DNA from: Rhodoblastus acidophilus
Lineage (GTDB): Bacteria > Pseudomonadota > Alphaproteobacteria > Rhizobiales > Beijerinckiaceae
Length of the DNA: 64,000 nt
Direction of reading: 5' to 3'
Assembly (NCBI RefSeq): GCF_025961575.1
Contig: NZ_JAOQNX010000007.1
Coordinates: 62,001 to 126,000 of the forward strand
This document shows positions 8,145 through 16,960 of the stretch, piece by piece. Position 1 is the stretch's first letter; each line of letters opens with the position of its first letter. The notes beneath the pieces were generated by a model. The model worked only from the letters and a program-made list of their open reading frames with translations, had not been told where the DNA came from and searched no databases. The translations under genes and the position numbers were made by a program.

Positions 8145-9041
8145 ATGTTCATCCGCCAGCTGGAATATCTGGAGGCGCTGGCGCGGGAACGGCATTTTCG
8201 ACGGGCGGCGGAGGCCTGCAATGTCTCGCAGCCCACGCTGTCCGCGGCGCTGGCGCAGCTCGAGGACGAACTCGGCGTGCCCCTGGTGGCGCGTTCCGGC
8301 CGCTTCCAGGGCCTGACCCCCGAAGGCGAAATCGTGCTGGCGCGGGCCCGCCGCGCGCTGATGGAAATCGACGCGCTGCGCGCCGAAGTCGCCGAGGCGC
8401 GCGAGGGGCTGCGGGGCAAATTGCGCTTCGGCGTCATTCCCACCGCTCTGCCCATGGCGGTGCGGGTCACCGCGCCGTTCTGCGCGTCCCATCCGGCGGT
8501 GACGCTCGAAATCCTGTCGCTGACCTCGGACGAAATCCGCCAGCGGCTGGAGGCTTTCGAGATCGACGCCGGCCTGACCTATCTCGACAATGAGCCGCTG
8601 ACCGGCGTGCTCTCCAAGCCGATCTACAGCGAATCCTATTGCCTGCTGACGCGCGCCGACGGGCTTCTGGGCGGCCGCGAAAACATCGGCTGGGCGGAGG
8701 CCGCCGAGCAAAAACTTTGCCTGCTGACCGGCGACATGCAGAACCGCCGCATCATCGACGGCCTGTTCCGTCGGGTCGGCAAGACGCCCCGGCCCTGGGT
8801 CGAAACCAATTCAATCTTCAACCTCATCACCCACGCCGCTTTGCCCGGCGTCGCCAGCGTCGCGTCGCGGCAGGTGCTGGACCTGTTCGGCCCGCTGGCG
8901 GGCGTGGTCGCGCTGCCGCTGGTGGAGCCCGAGGCGCGCCAGACGGTTGGGTTGGTGGTGGCCGACCGGCAGCCGCTGCCGCCGCTGCCGCGCAAGTTTT
9001 TCGAAAGCGCGCCCTCCCGGGAGGAGATGGACGGCGCCTGA
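8145..9041 (+). CDS. LysR-family transcriptional regulator
   Basis: A 298-residue LTTR. The N-terminal winged helix reads MFIRQLEYLEALARERHFRRAAE, then NVSQPTLSAALAQLEDELGVPLVAR. The periplasmic-binding-like effector domain starts near residue 90 (LRGKLRFGVIPTALPMA) and continues to about 290. No paired Cys of the OxyR type is evident. It sits directly after the AsmA gene rather than divergent from a target, so its regulon cannot be inferred from position. The effector is unknown. Confidence 0.9.
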   Translation: MFIRQLEYLEALARERHFRRAAEACNVSQPTLSAALAQLEDELGVPLVARSGRFQGLTPEGEIVLARARRALMEIDALRAEVAEAREGLRGKLRFGVIPTALPMAVRVTAPFCASHPAVTLEILSLTSDEIRQRLEAFEIDAGLTYLDNEPLTGVLSKPIYSESYCLLTRADGLLGGRENIGWAEAAEQKLCLLTGDMQNRRIIDGLFRRVGKTPRPWVETNSIFNLITHAALPGVASVASRQVLDLFGPLAGVVALPLVEPEARQTVGLVVADRQPLPPLPRKFFESAPSREEMDGA

Positions 9042-9099
9042 GCCTGTTGGCGACGCAAAACCTCTCCGCCGATAAGCCCTCGACGCCCGGCGGGATCCT

Positions 9100-9540
9100 T
9101 CAATCGTTCTCGCCAATATCCGTGAGCAAGAACCCGGCGGGCGTTCTTGTGAAGGTGAAAATCGTGTCGCCACAGAAAACAAGAAAATTGTCGTTGTTTT
9201 CCGGGTCGCGATCATAGACGGCGGCGCTGCGTTGAAGGCAGGCGCGGGCGCTCGCGGAGAAGCGGCCCTTATAGATCTTCGTCTGGAATTGCGCGGCGGT
9301 GCTGACGTCGGCGTCTCCCTGGAAAGGGAGTTTCGTCATGCCTGCGACGGCGACGGCGTCGTTCGCTTTCAGCGCGGCCGCAAATCTGCGCATGAAGCCG
9401 GTGAACTCCGCCTGGACGGCGGGCGGCGCTGTTTTGGCGGCCTGCGCCGGGGCCGGCGCGGCCTGCGCAAAGGCGATCGCCAATAGAGTCATGGACAAAG
9501 CTTTCATCCCCCGCAAACCCGCCTCCCCTGCACGTTTCAT
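9100..9540 (-). CDS. secreted hypothetical protein
   Basis: A 146-residue protein with a Sec signal peptide (MKALSMTLLAIAFAQAAPAPAQA). The mature part is a compact alpha+beta domain (VQAEFTGFMRRFAAALKANDAVAVAGMTKLPF ... FLVFCGDTIFTFTRTPAGFLLTDIGE) reminiscent of small periplasmic NTF2-like folds. An alternative start at 9507 places the signal peptide at the very N-terminus; AGGGGA lies close before 9540, so I kept the longer form. It converges with the LysR gene and lies 36 bases downstream of the FixL-like gene on the same strand. Function unknown. Confidence 0.7.
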   Translation of the reverse strand: MKRAGEAGLRGMKALSMTLLAIAFAQAAPAPAQAAKTAPPAVQAEFTGFMRRFAAALKANDAVAVAGMTKLPFQGDADVSTAAQFQTKIYKGRFSASARACLQRSAAVYDRDPENNDNFLVFCGDTIFTFTRTPAGFLLTDIGEND

Positions 9541-9576
9541 CGTCCCCTGGCCCTGCGCGGAAAGCGACCGCCTGCG

Positions 9577-11460
9577 CTATGGCGGGCCGCCCGCCGTCGG
9601 CAGGGTGAATTCGAACACGGCGCCATGGGGCGCATGGTCGCGAAAGCGGATTTCGCCGCCATGGGCCTCGACAATGCTCTTGCTGATCGACAGGCCGACG
9701 CCCATGCCGAACCTTTTGGTGCTGTAAAAGGCCGAAAACAGTTTTTCGCGCGCCTCCGGCTCGACGCCGGGGCCGTTGTCGGCCACGCTGACGCTGACGC
9801 GCTCCGGGTCGGGCCGCGCCAGCGTGATGCGGATTTCCGGGGCCTCGGCGAGCCGCAGGGCCTCGTCGGCGTTTTGCAGCAGATTGACCATCACCTGCTC
9901 GATCTGGATGCGGTCGACCACCACCTCGAAACCGTGCTGCGGGACGAAGACGATCTGCGCGCGCGAGCGCGATGGCGTCAGGTCGAGCGCCTCCAGGATC
10001 AGCGCCGACAAATCCTCGGTCTCCCGCATCTCCGGGCGCTTTTCGATGAAGCCGCGCAGCCGCTTGAGGATTTCGCCGGCGCGGCGCGCCTGCGCTTCGA
10101 TCCGGGCGACGATGTCGACCTCGCCCGCCGCGCCCGTCCCCGCCCGGCGATGGGCGGCGGCGAAATTGAGGATGGCCGCGATCGGCTGTCCCACCTCATG
10201 GGCGAGGCTCGCCACCACTTCGCCCATATCGTTGATGCGGCTGACATGGACCAGTTCGTCGCGCAAGGCGTTGACCCGCCGCTTCTCCTCCTCGATCGGG
10301 CTGAGGTCGCGCATGAAGCCGACGAAAATGACGCCGCCATTGTCCTTGGCCTCGCTGACGGTGAGTTCGAGCGGGAACACCGACCCGTCCTTGCGGCGCC
10401 CCTCGATCACGCGCCGGCGCCCGACCACCCGGGTTTCGCGGTTGCGGGCGTAGGCGGAGAGATAGCGCCTGTGCTCGCCATGTGAGGCGCCGGGCATCAG
10501 CCCGTCGACGCTCCGGCCCATCAGCTCGGGCGGCGCATAACCGAACATTTCGCAGGCCGCCGGATTGGCCGAGATGATCTTGCCCTCGGCGTCGATGGTG
10601 ACGATCGCCTCCATGGCGGAATCGAGAATGGCCTTGAGGCGGCGCTCGTTGTCCTCCAGCGCCTGACGGATGGCGACGCGGTCGGAAATATTCTCGCAAA
10701 AAATCAGCACGCCGCCGACGCCGTCGCCCGGGCGAAGCCAGGGCCGCACCTCCCAGCGCAGCCACAGCTTTTCGCCATCGGCTCGCTGGAAAAAGTCGCG
10801 ATCGGATCGAATGGTCTCGCCGGCGAGCGCGGCGGCGTGATCCGCCTTCCAGGCGTCGCCGATTTCGGGAAAGACCTCATAATGCGACTTGCCGACAATA
10901 TCGCGGGTGAGATGGAAATCGTCGCGCCAGCGCGCGCTCGCGGCGAGATAGCGCATGTCCCGGTCGAACATGGCCATGGCGGCCGGCGCCTGCTCGATGA
11001 AATGGCTCAATTGCTCGGCGTTGCGCCTGTCGAGCGCATCGAGTTCGCCGCGCACGCGCGACAGGCGCTCCAGAGCGCGCGCGACCAGCGCCAATATGCC
11101 GCTGTTGAGGGCGAACACCGCGAGGCTCACATAGTCGAACATGCTGGAGAGCGGCGCGGGCGGCGGGCCGAACAGCGGCGTGCAGCTGACGACCACGGCA
11201 AAGGCGAACACCGCGACCACGCCTTGCGGCTCCAGCAGCAAAGCGGCGACCAGCAGCGCCGGATCGAACAGCGCATGAACCATTGCCGCGCCCGGCTGAT
11301 CGGCGAAGCCGCCGCGCGCCAGAAAGCCGACGAGGGCGAAAGCGCCGATCACGGCGAGGCGGAGCGGACGCGGCCAGTTCGAAACCGGGGGAAGCCATGC
11401 GCCCGCGGCCCGCGCCGCCGCCTTGCGCGCCAAACCGCCGTCGATCTCCGTTCCGGACAT
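9577..11460 (-). CDS. fixL: FixL-like PAS sensor histidine kinase
   Basis: A 627-residue kinase. Order: N-terminal membrane region with about four helices (residues 33-130), PAS 1 (about 150-265), PAS 2 (about 270-390), HisKA with catalytic His421 in SLAHEVGQPIAAI, and HATPase with the N box near NLLQNADEA, DNGPGV and GMGVGLSIS. PAS 2 carries FixL heme-pocket features: His330 in SHGEHRRYLSAY aligns with the proximal heme histidine, Arg residues follow in VVGRRRVIEGRRKDG, and FVGFMRDL and ELVHVSRINDMGEV match FixL. Oxygen sensing is therefore likely but inferred. The start at 11460 was chosen for its GGAGGGCGAA site. It diverges from the FixJ gene at 11655, its probable partner. Confidence 0.85.
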   Translation of the reverse strand: MSGTEIDGGLARKAAARAAGAWLPPVSNWPRPLRLAVIGAFALVGFLARGGFADQPGAAMVHALFDPALLVAALLLEPQGVVAVFAFAVVVSCTPLFGPPPAPLSSMFDYVSLAVFALNSGILALVARALERLSRVRGELDALDRRNAEQLSHFIEQAPAAMAMFDRDMRYLAASARWRDDFHLTRDIVGKSHYEVFPEIGDAWKADHAAALAGETIRSDRDFFQRADGEKLWLRWEVRPWLRPGDGVGGVLIFCENISDRVAIRQALEDNERRLKAILDSAMEAIVTIDAEGKIISANPAACEMFGYAPPELMGRSVDGLMPGASHGEHRRYLSAYARNRETRVVGRRRVIEGRRKDGSVFPLELTVSEAKDNGGVIFVGFMRDLSPIEEEKRRVNALRDELVHVSRINDMGEVVASLAHEVGQPIAAILNFAAAHRRAGTGAAGEVDIVARIEAQARRAGEILKRLRGFIEKRPEMRETEDLSALILEALDLTPSRSRAQIVFVPQHGFEVVVDRIQIEQVMVNLLQNADEALRLAEAPEIRITLARPDPERVSVSVADNGPGVEPEAREKLFSAFYSTKRFGMGVGLSISKSIVEAHGGEIRFRDHAPHGAVFEFTLPTAGGPP

Positions 11461-11654
11461 TTCGCCCTCCGGACAGGATGCGGGGCTTGCGCCAGCGCCA
11501 AAGTCTCGGGCTTGCGGAAAATACCGAGCGGCCCAACCTGACTGACGCCGTGAACGCATCCGTGTTATGTCTTTCTTAAGGCTCCGCCTGAGGTCCGCGC
11601 AAGAGCGGACCGCAAACGAGCGCCTCGAGGCCGCGACCAAGCCGGAGAGCGACG

Positions 11655-12272
11655 ATGAGTTATGGCCAGACTGTCCATGTGATCGAAGACGATTGCGCCG
11701 TGCGCGAATCCCTCGATTTGCTGCTGCGCTCCGCCGGCCTGACGCCGCGCCTTCATCCCAGCGCCCGGGATTTCCTCGAGTGCAAGCCGGCGCCCGACGG
11801 CTGCGTCGTCACGGATGTCCGCATGGCCGACATGACCGGCATCGAACTGCTGGCCGAGATGAAGAACCGGCGCATCAACCTGCCCGCCGTGGTGATGACC
11901 GCCTTCGCCGACGTGCCTGTGGCCGTCAAGGCGATGAAGCTCGGCGCCGTCGATTTCATCGAGAAACCCTTCGACGACGAGCTGATGGTCGGCTCGATCC
12001 GCGCCGCTCTGGCGCGCAATTCCGACCCCGACAGCCCGGAATCCCAGATCGCCGCGGCGCGGCGCCGGCTGTCGGCGCTCACGGCGCGCGAGCGCGACGT
12101 GCTCCACGGGCTGATGAAGGGCAAGCTGAACAAGACCATCGCCTTCGAACTCGGCATCAGCGTGCGCACGGTGGAGACCCACCGCGCCAATCTGATGACC
12201 AAGACCCAGTCGGAAAGTCTGTCCGAACTCATCCGCCTCACCCTGCTCGCCGAAGAGGCCGAGCAGGCGTAA
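11655..12272 (+). CDS. fixJ: FixJ-type response regulator
   Basis: A 205-residue two-domain regulator. The receiver has acidic ED at 11-12, phospho-acceptor Asp54 (VVTDVRM), Thr82 and Lys104 (FIEKPFDD). The LuxR/GerE helix-turn-helix follows from about residue 138: LTARERDVLHGLMKGKLNKTIAFELGISVRTVETHRANLM. FixJ proteins activate fixK and nif or respiratory genes when phosphorylated by FixL under low oxygen. No FNR/FixK-type TTGAT-N4-ATCAA site was seen nearby. The divergent arrangement with the FixL-like gene leaves a 194-base shared control region. Confidence 0.88.
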   Translation: MSYGQTVHVIEDDCAVRESLDLLLRSAGLTPRLHPSARDFLECKPAPDGCVVTDVRMADMTGIELLAEMKNRRINLPAVVMTAFADVPVAVKAMKLGAVDFIEKPFDDELMVGSIRAALARNSDPDSPESQIAAARRRLSALTARERDVLHGLMKGKLNKTIAFELGISVRTVETHRANLMTKTQSESLSELIRLTLLAEEAEQA

Positions 12273-12283
12273 GGCGGTTGTCC

Positions 12284-12799
12284 TCAGGGCGTCGGTTTTT
12301 TGCCGGCGACGGGAGAATGGGGCAGAGCGTCGAGCGGCATGGCGTTGTCGGGCAGGCGCGTCCAGGTCTTGGTCTGGCCGAGGACGGAAATGCCGACGTA
12401 GCCGCGCAGCTCCAGCTTCTTGCCGTCGGGCGAGAGGTCCATGCGCGCGTCATAGACCGTGCCGTCGCGGGGATCGAGCACCTTGCCCTCCTCATAGGCG
12501 AGACCGTCGCGCTTCATGCCGGTGACGATCGGCAGGCCGACGACCGGCAAGCCTTTCAAGGGTCCCTCGCATTTGTCGCAGGTCTTGACCTTGCCCTCTT
12601 CGCCGGGCTTGGGGAAACCTTTGACCAGGCGGCCCTCGTAAACCCCGTCCTTTTCGGTGAAATAGAACCACGCGTTGGGCTTGTCGGAATCGTCGTAGGA
12701 CTGCCAGAACCCCTTGACCGTGCGCTCCTCGGCCGAAACCGGGGTGTGCATGATCGAGAAAAGCGCCAGAAAGGCGCAGGCTGCAGACAATTTTTTCAT
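12284..12799 (-). CDS. DUF2147 domain secreted protein
   Basis: A 171-residue protein with a signal peptide (MKKLSAACAFLALFSIMHTPVSA). The mature part matches DUF2147: VKGFWQSYDDSDKPNAWFYFTEKDGVYEGRLVKGF, a CDKC pair near residue 75, LPIVTGMKRDGLAYEEGKVLDPRDGTVYDARMDLSPDGKKLELRGYVG and ISVLGQTKTWTRLP. The family is a lipocalin-like beta barrel of unknown ligand in the periplasm. The start at 12799 has AAGGAGC upstream. It converges with the FixJ gene, 11 bases apart. Confidence 0.85.
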   Translation of the reverse strand: MKKLSAACAFLALFSIMHTPVSAEERTVKGFWQSYDDSDKPNAWFYFTEKDGVYEGRLVKGFPKPGEEGKVKTCDKCEGPLKGLPVVGLPIVTGMKRDGLAYEEGKVLDPRDGTVYDARMDLSPDGKKLELRGYVGISVLGQTKTWTRLPDNAMPLDALPHSPVAGKKPTP

Positions 12800-12919
12800 G
12801 CGCAACGCTCCTTCGCAGGCTCCAGCGCGCCGGACGCCTGCGCTTCGCGGAAAAGTTCGCGATAGATCGAGGTCCATGGAGCGAAACCGCCTCGCGGCCC
12901 GCCCATCTCACGTTGCGTT

Positions 12920-13168
12920 CTATAAACCTTGCGCCGGAGGTTGGCCAGACAGAATCGGCCGGTCCGTTCCGCGCGCCACCACGATGCTGCAGTAGAGACG
13001 CCAGCCGCGGGCCTCTCCGGCGCGGCGCGCCACGCGCAATTCCAGCTGCGACACCGGACCCGGAACCCGCACGCCATGCGCCTCGATCCGCCAGCGGGCG
13101 GCGAGCCAGGCGGCGCCCGCCAACAGGACACAAGCGACGCCGACCAGCCCCAATGACAATCCGTCCAT
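12920..13168 (-). CDS. small single-pass membrane protein
   Basis: An 82-residue protein with one N-terminal helix (LSLGLVGVACVLLAGAAWLAARW) and a basic cytoplasmic tail. ATG at 13168 is preceded by GGGAGGCTGCG, which is why it was preferred over the in-frame ATG at 13201. A GTAAGG/CCTTAC palindrome sits 37 bases upstream and may control it. Function unknown. Confidence 0.55.
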   Translation of the reverse strand: MDGLSLGLVGVACVLLAGAAWLAARWRIEAHGVRVPGPVSQLELRVARRAGEARGWRLYCSIVVARGTDRPILSGQPPAQGL

Positions 13169-13204
13169 CGCAGCCTCCCAGAACGAAACAAAAACAAACA
13201 TGAT

Positions 13205-13221
13205 TGTAAGGTATCCTTACA
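13205..13221. promoter_or_regulatory. palindromic operator candidate 1 (TGTAAGG-TAT-CCTTACA)
   Basis: Perfect 7-base arms around a 3-base centre in the divergent gap between the small membrane protein and the winged-helix gene. Two related sites lie at 13296 and 13787. The size and symmetry fit a dimeric repressor site. Confidence 0.6.
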
Positions 13222-13295
13222 CACTATGGTGAATTGTCAATGCGCATTAACCAAAAGCCCTGCGGCATCCGCGCATTGATTCAAGCGAAGGCCTT

Positions 13296-13314
13296 GCGTA
13301 TGGTTATCTTACGC
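13296..13314. promoter_or_regulatory. palindromic operator candidate 2
   Basis: GCGTA and TACGC arms enclose TGGTTATCT; the core GTATGGTTATCTTAC matches site 1 at 11 of 15 positions. It ends 11 bases before the winged-helix start codon and overlaps its leader, where a bound repressor would block transcription or translation. Confidence 0.5.
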
Positions 13315-13325
13315 GGAGGCGCGGC

Positions 13326-13790
13326 ATGGCTTACAATCATGAAGAGGACGAGGCGCGCAGGGCGGCGGCGCGCGATCTCGCCAAAATGCTGCTCGGCGAG
13401 GCGCGCAGGCTCACCTTGCAGTTCGAGGCGATTCAAACGCTCGATCCCGTCGCCTTCCATGAAGCCGTATCCGATCTGTCGGCGCTGGTCGACACGCTGC
13501 GCGGCGAAACCGGCGCGGGCCGCGTCGAACCTTTCCGCGCCGAGCCCGAGCGCGCCTTCGACGCCGGCAATACCGAAAATTTCATCCTCGACATTATCGG
13601 GATTTTCCCCGAGGGCGCCTCGGTCGAAAACATTTACAATGGCGTGGTGGAATCCGGCGCGGCCATGAGCCGCGAAGCCCTGACCGTGCGCCTGCACCGC
13701 ATGTTGCGCGCGGGAAAAATCATGCGGCCGTCGCAGGGCCATTACGCCCTGCCCCATGCGCCGGTGACGCCGCTGCGCCGCGTTCCGTAA
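13326..13790 (+). CDS. winged-helix-like protein, possibly self-regulating
   Basis: A 154-residue soluble protein. Residues 1-60 are helical and charged (EEDEARRAAARDLAKMLLGEARRLTLQFEAI ... FHEAVSDLSALVDTL). Residues about 82-142 look like a small winged helix: FILDIIGIFPEGASVENIYNGVVE, then AMSREALTVRLHRMLRAGKIMRPSQGHYAL, with a basic second helix and a wing-like hairpin. GCGGAGGCGCGGC lies before the ATG. Three GTAAG/CTTAC palindromes flank the gene, which suggests a DNA-binding autoregulator; this is inference. I do not recognise the family. Confidence 0.65.
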   Translation: MAYNHEEDEARRAAARDLAKMLLGEARRLTLQFEAIQTLDPVAFHEAVSDLSALVDTLRGETGAGRVEPFRAEPERAFDAGNTENFILDIIGIFPEGASVENIYNGVVESGAAMSREALTVRLHRMLRAGKIMRPSQGHYALPHAPVTPLRRVP

Positions 13791-13801
13791 GACAGACTTA
13801 C
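13787..13801. promoter_or_regulatory. palindromic operator candidate 3 (GTAAG-ACAGA-CTTAC)
   Basis: Five-base arms with a 5-base spacer, the same spacing as the GTAAG/CTTAC core of site 1. It overlaps the stop codon of the winged-helix gene. Confidence 0.4.
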
Positions 13802-13818
13802 AACACAAAACAACTTGC

Positions 13819-13846
13819 AAATAAAAAGCGGGCCGAAGCGGCCCGC
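13819..13846 (-). terminator. rho-independent terminator of icd
   Basis: Read on the minus strand: stem GCGGGCC, loop GCTTC, stem GGCCCGC, then TTTTTATTT. It lies 24 bases after the icd stop. Confidence 0.85.
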
Positions 13847-13869
13847 CTTTCCCTGTTCTGGACCAAGCC

Positions 13870-15081
13870 TCAGGCCATGGCCTTCTTCAGATTCTCGTCG
13901 ATCTTGTCGAGGAAGCCGGTGGTGGTCAGCCATTTCTGATCGGGGCCGACCAGCAGCGCCAGATCCTTGGTCATGAAGCCGCTTTCGACCGTGTCGACGC
14001 AGACCTTTTCCAGCGTGGCCGAGAACTTCGCCAATTCCTCGTTGTTGTCGAGCTTGGCGCGATGCGCGAGGCCGCGGGTCCAGGCGAAGATCGACGCCAT
14101 GGAATTGGTCGAGGTCTCCTTGCCCTTCTGGTGCTCGCGATAGTGACGGGTCACCGTGCCATGCGCGGCTTCCGCCTCGACCGTCTGACCGTCCGGGGTC
14201 ATCAGCACCGAGGTCATCAGGCCGAGCGAACCAAAGCCTTGCGCCGCCGTGTCGGACTGAACGTCGCCGTCATAGTTCTTGCACGCCCAGACATAGCCGC
14301 CCGACCATTTGAGGCACGAGGCCACCATGTCGTCGATCAGGCGATGCTCGTAATGAAGGCCGAGCGCCTTGAACTTGTCGGCGAATTCGGCGTCGAAAAT
14401 CTCCTGGAACAGATCCTTGAAGCGGCCGTCATAGGCCTTCAGGATCGTGTTCTTGGTGGAGAGATAGACCGGATATTTGCGGGCGATGCCATAGTTGAAG
14501 GAGGCGCGGGCGAAATCGCGGATCGACTCGTCCAGATTGTACATGGACATGGCGACGCCGGCGCCCGGGAATTTGAACACTTCCTTCTCGATGACCGTGC
14601 CGTCCTCGCCCTCGAATTTGATGGTCAGGCGGCCCTTGCCGGGAACCTTGAAATCGGTGGCGCGATACTGGTCGCCAAAGGCGTGGCGGCCGATGACGAA
14701 AGGCTGCGACCAGCCCGGCACCAGACGCGGCACGTTCCTGCAGATGATCGGCTCGCGAAAAATCACGCCGCCCAGGATGTTGCGGATGGTGCCGTTCGGC
14801 GACTTCCACATTTCCTTGAGGTTGAACTCTTTCACGCGGGCCTCGTCCGGCGTGATGGTCGCGCATTTCACGGCGACGCCGTATTTCTTCGTCGCTTCCG
14901 CGGAATCGATGGTGACCTGGTCGTTGGTGGCGTCGCGGTGCTCGACCGAGAGATCGTAATATTTGAGGTCGAGATCGAGATAGGGATGAATCAGCTTGTC
15001 CTTGATGAGCTGCCAGATGATCCGGGTCATTTCATCGCCGTCCATTTCGACGACCGGATTGGCGACCTTGATCTTGCTCAT
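13870..15081 (-). CDS. icd: isocitrate dehydrogenase (NADP+)
   Basis: A 403-residue cytoplasmic TCA-cycle enzyme that oxidises isocitrate to 2-oxoglutarate with NADP+. It is the eukaryote-like dimeric type: [35 protein letters not shown] at the start, then [22 protein letters not shown] (substrate Ser/Asn), [46 protein letters not shown] and a typical C-terminal NAD(P) region. The ATG at 15081 has AGGGAGTCAGGC upstream. It has its own terminator and appears to be a single-gene unit. Confidence 0.97.
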   Translation of the reverse strand: MSKIKVANPVVEMDGDEMTRIIWQLIKDKLIHPYLDLDLKYYDLSVEHRDATNDQVTIDSAEATKKYGVAVKCATITPDEARVKEFNLKEMWKSPNGTIRNILGGVIFREPIICRNVPRLVPGWSQPFVIGRHAFGDQYRATDFKVPGKGRLTIKFEGEDGTVIEKEVFKFPGAGVAMSMYNLDESIRDFARASFNYGIARKYPVYLSTKNTILKAYDGRFKDLFQEIFDAEFADKFKALGLHYEHRLIDDMVASCLKWSGGYVWACKNYDGDVQSDTAAQGFGSLGLMTSVLMTPDGQTVEAEAAHGTVTRHYREHQKGKETSTNSMASIFAWTRGLAHRAKLDNNEELAKFSATLEKVCVDTVESGFMTKDLALLVGPDQKWLTTTGFLDKIDENLKKAMA

Positions 15082-15215
15082 GCCTGACTCCCTGATCTGC
15101 GGCGAATTGGCGCACGGGACGCGCCAAGCCGCCGCCCTATAGCATCGGGTCTTGCCCAAGCCTATACGGCTTTTGGGGAGCGATGGCGGAAAGCCCTGAC
15201 ATTTTTTCGATTCTG

Positions 15216-16313
15216 TCAGGACGCCTGGGCCGCCCGGGACGCAAACCCCACCTCGAACTTGGCCCCCCGCCCCGGCCGGCCCCGTGCGGACAGCCGCCAG
15301 CCATGGCGGCTGGCGACCGCCTGGCAGATGGCGAGACCGATGCCTTCGCCGGGGGCGTCGCGCCCGTGCAGGCGACGAAACGGCTCGAAAATCACCCGCG
15401 CCGAGTCCTCGGCGAAACCGACGCCCTCATCCTCCACCGACAGCCGGTTTTCCCGCTCGCCCCGCGTGAGCATGATGCGCACCTGCGGCGCCTGCCCCGG
15501 CTTGGCGTATTTCAACGCATTGGTCAGAAAATTCACCAGCAGATGCAGCGTCTGCTCGCGGTCGCCGCGCACGCAAAAATCGGCGCCGCGCGTCTCCACC
15601 CGCGCCTGCCTGTCACAAATGCTCTGCGCGCACATCTCCAACACCTCGTCGACCAGCCCGCGCATGGAAAAATCCTGCAGGTTCAACTCGCTTTCCAGCG
15701 ACCGGGCATAGGTGAGCAGGCTGGCGACCAGCCGGCGGGCGCGCTGCGCCGATTGCGCCATCACCCCCGCGGCATAGCGCGTTTCCTCGGCGTCGCCGCG
15801 CGCCAGCGCGCCCTCCAAAACCTCGGCGAAGGCGCAAATTTTTCGAAGCGGCTCCTGGATGTCGTGCGAGGCGACGTAAGCAAAACTCGCGAGATTCTGG
15901 TTGGCGCGCCGCAATTCGGACATGGAGGCGACCAGCCGCCGTTCCGCTTCGACCCGCCCGCTGATGTCCACGGCGAACACCAGCACGCGCGGCCCTTCAG
16001 GCGTCACCACCGGCGTCAGACCGATCTCGACCGGAAACTCGCCGCCGTCGCGGCGCCTCGCGCGCAAATCGCGCCCCACCCCCATCATCCGTTTCGTCGG
16101 TTGCGCCTGAAAAACGTCGCGCATCTCCCGATGCCCGTCGCGCGCGCCCTCCGGCAACAGCGCTTCGACGGGCAAGCCGACCATGCCGCCGGGCGGAAAA
16201 CCGAACATGGCCTCGCATTGCGTATTCACCAGTTCGATCCGGCCGCTCGGGCTCACCATGAGCATGGCCGCGGGGCAGGCTTCGAACGCCAGGGCGAAGA
16301 TTTCATTGGCCAT
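15216..16313 (-). CDS. PAS sensor histidine kinase (soluble)
   Basis: A 365-residue kinase without membrane segments. A PAS domain (residues about 5-120: [21 protein letters not shown] ... [12 protein letters not shown]) is followed by a coiled linker, HisKA with His150 in [16 protein letters not shown], and HATPase with [15 protein letters not shown] and [12 protein letters not shown]. The SHDxQEPLR form is the one found in phytochrome-type and Rcp1-partner kinases, but no GAF/PHY region is present. It diverges from a single-domain Rcp1-like receiver at 16457, its likely partner. No clear ribosome site marks the start; a TTG at 16349 is possible. Confidence 0.85.
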   Translation of the reverse strand: MANEIFALAFEACPAAMLMVSPSGRIELVNTQCEAMFGFPPGGMVGLPVEALLPEGARDGHREMRDVFQAQPTKRMMGVGRDLRARRRDGGEFPVEIGLTPVVTPEGPRVLVFAVDISGRVEAERRLVASMSELRRANQNLASFAYVASHDIQEPLRKICAFAEVLEGALARGDAEETRYAAGVMAQSAQRARRLVASLLTYARSLESELNLQDFSMRGLVDEVLEMCAQSICDRQARVETRGADFCVRGDREQTLHLLVNFLTNALKYAKPGQAPQVRIMLTRGERENRLSVEDEGVGFAEDSARVIFEPFRRLHGRDAPGEGIGLAICQAVASRHGWRLSARGRPGRGAKFEVGFASRAAQAS

Positions 16314-16456
16314 TGCGCACGCGCGTCGTTTCGTCTCAGGGCGGGACAATGTACGCCGGGCCTTTGCGCTGTATAATCACAAATAGGACATTTTCAGTCC
16401 ACTTTCAGACGGTTAATTCGCAGGCGGTTTTCCACGCATTATCAAGGTATCGATTC

Positions 16457-16900
16457 ATGTCCGACGCGCGCAACGCCCGCCATGTGCTGATTGTCGAAGA
16501 CGACCAGGACGACGCCTTCCTGCTCAAGCGGGCGCTCGGCCTCGCCGCCGAGGAAAAACGAATCGACCTCAACGTCGTCCACACCGAGGACGGTCTCGAC
16601 GCGCTCGGCGACATCGCCTGCAAGGACCTGATGAATCGCCTGCCCGACTGCATCGTGGTCGATCTCAACATGCCCAAGGTCGACGGCGCGCGTTTTCTCT
16701 CCGCCCTGCGCGCCGATCTGGAGCTCACCGACGTTCCCGCGGTGGTGCTGACCACGGCGACGGAAAACTACGTGCTCGACAACGCCATGGCCGAGGGCGC
16801 CGACGCCGCTTTCTCCAAGCCGAACTCGCAGGAGGAATTGCTGGCGATCGCACGCGTCATCCTGTCCTACGGCTCCGGGGCTGCGACGCCGCGTCCCTAG
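16457..16900 (+). CDS. single-domain response regulator, Rcp1-like
   Basis: A 147-residue stand-alone receiver. It has EDDQDDAFLLKRAL (acidic pocket 14-16), phospho-acceptor Asp69 in CIVVDLNMPKVDG, Thr99/100 and Lys121 in FSKPNS. The 'DDQDDAFLLKRAL' form and long alpha1-beta2 segment are typical of Rcp1-type receivers that pair with phytochrome-like kinases. There is no output domain, so it probably acts by protein contact. It is divergent from the PAS kinase, with 143 bases between start codons. Confidence 0.88.
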   Translation: MSDARNARHVLIVEDDQDDAFLLKRALGLAAEEKRIDLNVVHTEDGLDALGDIACKDLMNRLPDCIVVDLNMPKVDGARFLSALRADLELTDVPAVVLTTATENYVLDNAMAEGADAAFSKPNSQEELLAIARVILSYGSGAATPRP

Positions 16901-16917
16901 GAAATACTGGACAGACG

Positions 16918-16950
16918 CCGGCTGTCGCCGCTATTCAGCGAGACAGCCGG
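16918..16950 (+). promoter_or_regulatory. stem-loop in the draT leader
   Basis: CCGGCTGTC pairs perfectly with GACAGCCGG; inside, CGCT and AGCG pair around an ATTC loop. The 3' arm ends ten bases before the draT ATG, and its last GG begins the only weak GGAA ribosome site, so the stem could mask translation initiation. There is no T tract, so a simple terminator for the preceding receiver gene is less likely. Confidence 0.6.
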
Positions 16951-16960
16951 AACCTGCACC

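Noticed and set aside
12273-13325. FixK/FNR box (TTGAT-N4-ATCAA) as a FixJ-linked target
   Set aside because: No matching site was found by eye; TTGATTCAAG near 13277 lacks the four-base spacer.
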